This document shows positions 59,840 to 64,000 of a DNA stretch of 64,000 nt, piece by piece. Position 1 is the stretch's first letter; each line of letters starts with the position of its first letter. The stretch comes from Rhizobiaceae bacterium (GTDB lineage: Bacteria > Pseudomonadota > Alphaproteobacteria > Rhizobiales > Rhizobiaceae): NCBI GenBank assembly GCA_023953845.1, contig JAMLJC010000001.1:4040501-4104500 (forward strand), given 5' to 3'. Under the pieces are notes generated by a model. It was not told the DNA's origin and did no database searches. It saw only the letters and a list, made by a program, of their open reading frames with translations. Both the position numbers and the translations under genes were made by a program.

Positions 59840-62071
59840 ATGACGCGTGTCGAAAACGCTGCAAACGACGTGGATGTCGATCTCGGCAAACTGTTTGCCA
59901 GCCTCGTGCGGGAATGGCCCCGCATTCTCATCGTGGCGCTGGTGGTCACCGGAATCGCCTTCGTCCTCGCATGGCTGGCTACGCCGAAATATCGCGCCGA
60001 GACCCGTATCCTGATCGAGACGGGTGAGTCGGTGTTCACCCGGCCGCAGGATACGAACAACGAATCGAACAGCCCGAGCCTCGATGCGGAAGGCGTCGCG
60101 AGCCAGGTCGAGGTGATACTCTCCACCAACGTCCTCCGTCAGGTCGCCCAGCAGTTCAACCTCGCTGGGCGCGAGGAGTTCGACGATGTCGCCAATCCGT
60201 CGCTGCTCGACTGGCTGATGGTGGTGGCTCGCCTGAAGGCCGATCCGTCGGAGATTCCGGCGGACGAACGGGTGCTGAAGAAGTTCCGCGAAAAGCTGAA
60301 TGTCTATCGCGTTGAAAACTCGCGCGTCATCGTCATCGAGTTCTCGTCCGAGGACCCGAAGCTCGCCGCGGATGTGCCGAACGCCATTGCCGAAGTTTAT
60401 CTGAAAGCGCAGCGCGACGCGAAGCTCGCATCCAACACGGATGCGACAGCCTGGCTCGAACCCGAGATCAAGGAGTTGTCGAAGCAGGTGAAGGATGCGG
60501 AGGCCAGGGTTGCTGCCTTCAGGGCGCAGTCCGACCTCCTGATCGGCCAGAACAATTCCGTGCTCGCCACCCAGCAGCTTTCGGAAATCTCGACGGAACT
60601 GAGCAGGGTTCGCGCCAACCGGGCGTCTGCGGAGGCGCGCGCGCAAAGCGTCCGCGACGTGCTGGAACGCGGCGCGTCTCTCGACGCCCTGCCGGACGTG
60701 CTCTCGTCGCCTCTCATCCAGCGCCTGCGCGAGCGCCAGGCGCAATTGCAGGCGGATATTGCCGATCTTTCGACGACGCTGCTGGACAACCATCCGCGCA
60801 TCCGCGCGCTGCGTTCGCAACTGGGCGATCTCGACGCCCAGATCCGTCGCGAAGCCAACAACGTGCTGGACAGCCTGATGACGGAGGCCAAGACAGCCGG
60901 ACTGCGCGAGGAGCAACTTGTCGGCAGCCTCAATCGGATGAAGGCGGAATCAGCCCGGGCCGGCGAGGAAGAGGTGGAGCTGCGCGCATTGGAGAGGGAA
61001 GCCGCTTCCCAGCGCGATCTGCTGGAATCCTATCTGACGCGCTATCGCGAGGCCACATCGCGCAATGACCGCAACTACATGCCGGTCGATGCGCGCGTTT
61101 TCTCGCCAGCCACCGTCCCGGCGGAGCCGTATTTCCCCAAAATCCTGCCGATCGTGATCGCCGCCTTCATCGCTTCTTTGCTGGTCATGGCGATTGCAAC
61201 CATGCTGCAGGAACTGTTCAGCGGCCGCGCCATGCGGCCGGCGCCGGGAGCCCGGATCGAGCCTGTGGCGCAGGTCGAGATGCCAGCCGTTCGGACGGCG
61301 GAGATGTCCGAGCCGCGTATCGACGCCATCGAAGTCGCATCGCCCATCGGAGTTTCGGCGGCTGTCCCGGGAGATAAGGACGCGGAGCAACATGTTTCCG
61401 ACGAAGCGCCGGATTCGTCCTCGGACGAGGACGCATCGTCTCTGCGGCCGGTGTCGTTCACTCCCTCCGTTCTGGGCGAAGTAACCATTGACCGGGCTGC
61501 CGAGAAGCTCATTTCGGGGGGTGCATCCCGGGCGATTTTCGTTTCGCCGGAGGGCGATGAAGCCGCTGCCGCTGCCGTCATGGTGGCGCGCGAGGTCGCT
61601 GATGCCGGACTGCGCGTCCTGCTGCTCGATCTGACGGCGGCTGGCGCGGCGTCCCGTCCGATGCTCGATGGCGTCGGCTTGCCCGGCATCACGAACCTTC
61701 TTGCGGCGGAGGCGCAGTTCACGGACGTCATCCATTCCGACCACTATTCGGATTGCCACGTGATTCCGGTCGGCACCGCCGATCCGGTTCGCGCTATGCG
61801 CGCCGCCGATCGCCTGCCGATCATCATGGATTCGCTCACGACAGCCTACGATGTGGTCGTCGTCGAGTGCGGGCCGACGGATGCGGAAGGCATCCGTCGC
61901 CTGGTCAGCAACGACACGGAGATCCTCGTGAGCGTCATCGAACCTGGCGACGACGCCATCGCCGATACGGCCGAGGCGTTGCGCGCGCGTGGTTACGACC
62001 ATCTGACGCTTGTGACGCCGGCGGGTTACGTGCCGCCGATGGCGCCGGTGCCGGGCCGTTCGGCAGCCTGA
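59840..62071 (+). CDS. Wzc/GumC-like polysaccharide co-polymerase with degenerate kinase domain
   Basis: 743 aa. Wzz domain with N-terminal helix (about 30-50) and GVASQVEVILSTNVLRQVAQ, long periplasmic coiled coil (about 190-400), proline-containing second helix (PYFPKILPIVIAAFIASLLV, about 430-455), an acidic linker, then a MinD/BY-kinase-like fold (about 560-735). The Walker A region reads FVSPEGDEAAAAAVMVARE without the P-loop Gly-Lys-Ser/Thr, and there is no Tyr-rich tail, so it is probably inactive as a kinase and serves in chain-length control. Confidence 0.9.
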   Translation: MTRVENAANDVDVDLGKLFASLVREWPRILIVALVVTGIAFVLAWLATPKYRAETRILIETGESVFTRPQDTNNESNSPSLDAEGVASQVEVILSTNVLRQVAQQFNLAGREEFDDVANPSLLDWLMVVARLKADPSEIPADERVLKKFREKLNVYRVENSRVIVIEFSSEDPKLAADVPNAIAEVYLKAQRDAKLASNTDATAWLEPEIKELSKQVKDAEARVAAFRAQSDLLIGQNNSVLATQQLSEISTELSRVRANRASAEARAQSVRDVLERGASLDALPDVLSSPLIQRLRERQAQLQADIADLSTTLLDNHPRIRALRSQLGDLDAQIRREANNVLDSLMTEAKTAGLREEQLVGSLNRMKAESARAGEEEVELRALEREAASQRDLLESYLTRYREATSRNDRNYMPVDARVFSPATVPAEPYFPKILPIVIAAFIASLLVMAIATMLQELFSGRAMRPAPGARIEPVAQVEMPAVRTAEMSEPRIDAIEVASPIGVSAAVPGDKDAEQHVSDEAPDSSSDEDASSLRPVSFTPSVLGEVTIDRAAEKLISGGASRAIFVSPEGDEAAAAAVMVAREVADAGLRVLLLDLTAAGAASRPMLDGVGLPGITNLLAAEAQFTDVIHSDHYSDCHVIPVGTADPVRAMRAADRLPIIMDSLTTAYDVVVVECGPTDAEGIRRLVSNDTEILVSVIEPGDDAIADTAEALRARGYDHLTLVTPAGYVPPMAPVPGRSAA

Positions 62072-63277
62072 TCAATCGCCGTCCGTCGATGTGGATTCCG
62101 CGCCTGCGGCGCCCTTCCGGAGACGTTTGACGAGATTCCACAATGCCGGATTGTTTTTCACGGCGGCCTTGGCTGCCGTGGCGGCCCGTAGCGCTCCGGC
62201 AAAGGCGCGTCCTTTCAGCGTAAATGGCACTATTACGTCGTATTGGGTGGTTTCGATATTGCACCAGAGCCGCTTGTAGGGCTCGTCTCCGACGCTGAAA
62301 TCGTAGACCGCAAAGCCGGACCGCGCCGCTTCGCAGATGTTTTCGAAGAACAGGAAGTCGCCGGGACTTGCATGCGCCATGTCGTCTTCCGCGATGGCGC
62401 CGAACTCGCAGATCAGACGGTCGCCGCAGACGCTGGAACCGGTTATCGCGCGGAGCTTCCCGCCGACTTCCAGCCCGTGCAGCACAAAGGAAGGGGAGGG
62501 ACCGAGGCTTTGCGCGAAAAGCTCCCGGAAAAAGCGCCGCACGGCAGGATCGCCGAAAACATTGGCGATGCCCATCTTTCGGAAGCGCTGTTCCTTCATC
62601 TCGAAAAAGACGTCCAGAAGCCGGTCGACTTCTTCCGGCGTCGAGGCACGGATGCGGCGAAACCCGCCGGCGGCGTCGAACTTGCGCGTCTGCGAACGGT
62701 GCTTCTTGCGCTTTCGCTTGGCGCTGGTGCGATTGAGCACGGCGTCGAAACCGCCGTCGAGACTGAGAGCGAGCGCCACGTTGGAGCTCGGATAGTGGTC
62801 GAGCCGCAGCAGTGGATTGGGGACGTCGCCAAGTTGCGGGGCTAGTCGTTCCAGCTTCAGCAGGTCTATGTCGGGCCGGGCCCGATGGATGCTCTCGAAC
62901 AGATCCAAAAACGCCGCTGGCGAAAGGTCCGCCAGCAGGGCCGGGTCCGTGGCGGGGAAATTGCCGTTGGCGTGCCGCCCTCCCATGAACCCGCAGACGG
63001 TCAGCGGCCCGCTCCGCGACACCTCAAGGCCGATGGAAAGCGCCGGCTGATCGTCGACATGGATCGTTACCAGCAAGGCATCGGCTTCGACGTTCGAAGC
63101 CCAGCCACCTACCCATGCCGCGCTCTGCGCGGGCGCCGCAAGGCCGCGTTCGACCAGTCGTGCGTAGGCCTCTACCGTTTCGCCTGTAGCCGCAGAGACC
63201 TCGACACGACGCTGCGTCGGCGAAATATCCGCCGTGGGTGCCTGCCTCGCGCGCATTGAAGCGGCAGCGTCAACCAT
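62072..63277 (-). CDS. GNAT/FemAB-like acyltransferase, CelD/BcsL family
   Basis: 401 aa. Two GNAT-like halves with HRSQTRKFDAAGGFRRIRAS, the FFRELFAQSLGPSPSFVLHG segment and the C-terminal DFSVGDEPYKRLWCN motif, all typical of the CelD family annotated as cellulose-biosynthesis acetyltransferases. Probably acylates a sugar of the exopolysaccharide in the cytoplasm. Convergent with the Wzc-like gene; the stops abut. Confidence 0.85.
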   Translation of the reverse strand: MVDAAASMRARQAPTADISPTQRRVEVSAATGETVEAYARLVERGLAAPAQSAAWVGGWASNVEADALLVTIHVDDQPALSIGLEVSRSGPLTVCGFMGGRHANGNFPATDPALLADLSPAAFLDLFESIHRARPDIDLLKLERLAPQLGDVPNPLLRLDHYPSSNVALALSLDGGFDAVLNRTSAKRKRKKHRSQTRKFDAAGGFRRIRASTPEEVDRLLDVFFEMKEQRFRKMGIANVFGDPAVRRFFRELFAQSLGPSPSFVLHGLEVGGKLRAITGSSVCGDRLICEFGAIAEDDMAHASPGDFLFFENICEAARSGFAVYDFSVGDEPYKRLWCNIETTQYDVIVPFTLKGRAFAGALRAATAAKAAVKNNPALWNLVKRLRKGAAGAESTSTDGD

Positions 63278-63365
63278 CCTTCAATTCTTCCAGCGTATTC
63301 GGAAACGGTGAAACTTTGCCCCGAAACCGTGATCGATCGTCAGCCTAGGTCAAAAAGGTGAAGCA

Positions 63366-64000
63366 ATGATCGACACGGGCGAGGCGATCCGGAAACTGAC
63401 GCTCAACCTTGCACGATATTCAGGCATCGCGCCGCTGACGCGACCGTTTTTCGGCGGCGTCGGCGCCATCCTCATGCTGCACCGCGTCACCGCGCAACCG
63501 ATCCCTCCGAACAGCGTCAACCGGCATCTGACCGTCGACCCCGCTTTTCTCGACGAACTGATCGCCGACATGAAACGTTCGGGCTACGTGTTCCTGTCGC
63601 TGGACGAGGTCTGCGAGCGCCTTGCCGTCGGCGATTTCCGGCAGCGTTTCGCCACGATCACCGCCGACGACGGCTATCGTGACAATCTGATCGAAGCGTT
63701 GCCGGTGTTCGAAAAGCATGGCACGCCCTTCACCATCTATGTCGCGCCGGCGCTGATCAACCGCGCCGTGGATCTGTGGTGGATGGTGGCGGAGAACGTC
63801 GTCGACGCGCGGGACGTGCTCCGCGTGCCGACCGCCTCGGGGACAGCAACGCTGGATTGCTCGACGCCCGCCAGGAAGTTCGAGGCGAATTCCTGGCTGC
63901 ACACCTTCCTCACCACCGCTGTGCGGGAGGAGGACCAGCGACAGGTGCTGCGCGACCTTGCCAGATCCGTTGGCGTCGACCCGGAGGCGCCGGCGCGCGA
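63366..64000 (+). CDS. Polysaccharide deacetylase family protein, 3' end outside the window
   Basis: First 211 codons, open to the window edge. ATG 63366 reads MIDTGEAIRKLTLNLARYSG, then VGAILMLHRV and the NodB-homology metal motif TITADDGYRDNLIEALPVFE (the aspartate pair), then HGTPFTIYVAPALI. Such enzymes remove N-acetyl groups from polysaccharides; in this cluster it may modify the exopolysaccharide. Completeness cannot be judged. Confidence 0.85.
   Translation, partial: MIDTGEAIRKLTLNLARYSGIAPLTRPFFGGVGAILMLHRVTAQPIPPNSVNRHLTVDPAFLDELIADMKRSGYVFLSLDEVCERLAVGDFRQRFATITADDGYRDNLIEALPVFEKHGTPFTIYVAPALINRAVDLWWMVAENVVDARDVLRVPTASGTATLDCSTPARKFEANSWLHTFLTTAVREEDQRQVLRDLARSVGVDPEAPAR

Overview
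The window is a high-GC, densely packed stretch of an alphaproteobacterial chromosome. The gene content and order (ldtR-ldtP-glyA-nrdR-ribD-ribE-ribH-nusB, then hppA, bamE, yceD, plsX, fabH and ihfA), Mg-type HemB, CTTGAC-type promoters and REP-like palindromes point to the order Rhizobiales, most probably a Mesorhizobium or other Phyllobacteriaceae relative. This placement is inferred from order and motifs; no database search was possible.

Layout. (1) 58-8872: a catabolic island. An M20 amidohydrolase and a GntR/FCD regulator face a divergent PotABCD-type ABC transporter followed by an ectoine-hydrolase-like M24 hydrolase and a DAO-family flavin oxidase. (2) 8890-11852: DUF423, hemB, 3-hydroxyisobutyryl-CoA hydrolase and a small membrane protein. 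(3) 11999-28563: conserved housekeeping block covering cell-wall L,D-transpeptidation with its MarR regulator, one-carbon metabolism, NrdR, riboflavin synthesis, NusB, proton pyrophosphatase, BamE, a cytochrome bc1 chaperone, phospholipid and fatty-acid initiation, IHF-alpha, a MerR regulator and a NUDIX hydrolase.

(4) 28645-41420: a mobile element of about 12.7 kb inserted in tRNA-Leu(UAA). It is bounded by perfect 41-bp direct repeats that copy the 5' half of the tRNA, and tandem TTGGCACC boxes lie just inside each end. It carries a tyrosine integrase with an RHH protein, an Xis-like protein, a winged-helix protein, a serine resolvase, several RHH-type proteins, a HigBA toxin-antitoxin pair, one tail tape-measure gene with no other recognisable virion gene, and at its right end a trypsin-like protease with an unrecognised partner protein. 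It looks like a phage-derived or satellite-like element.

(5) 41617-54616: tctCBA tricarboxylate transporter, adenine deaminase, a transglutaminase-like cysteine peptidase, alanine dehydrogenase with a divergent Lrp regulator, 5-formyl-THF cyclo-ligase, a DsbA-like protein, an M48 peptidase with TPRs and an aminotransferase. (6) 54703-55014: tRNA-Pro(GGG) and a small RNA with three anti-Shine-Dalgarno loops, resembling the alpha-r14/suhB (MmgR) family. (7) 55027-64000: an exopolysaccharide cluster of O-antigen-ligase/polymerase, polyprenyl glycosylphosphotransferase, GT4 glycosyltransferase, Wza-like export lipoprotein, Wzc-like chain-length protein without a P-loop, a CelD/FemAB-type acyltransferase and a polysaccharide deacetylase cut by the window edge.

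The points most worth following up are the protease/partner pair at the end of the element, the lone tape-measure gene, the insertion that separates tRNA-Leu from its own promoter, the anti-SD sRNA and the metal-ligand-depleted M24 enzyme in an unassigned catabolic operon.
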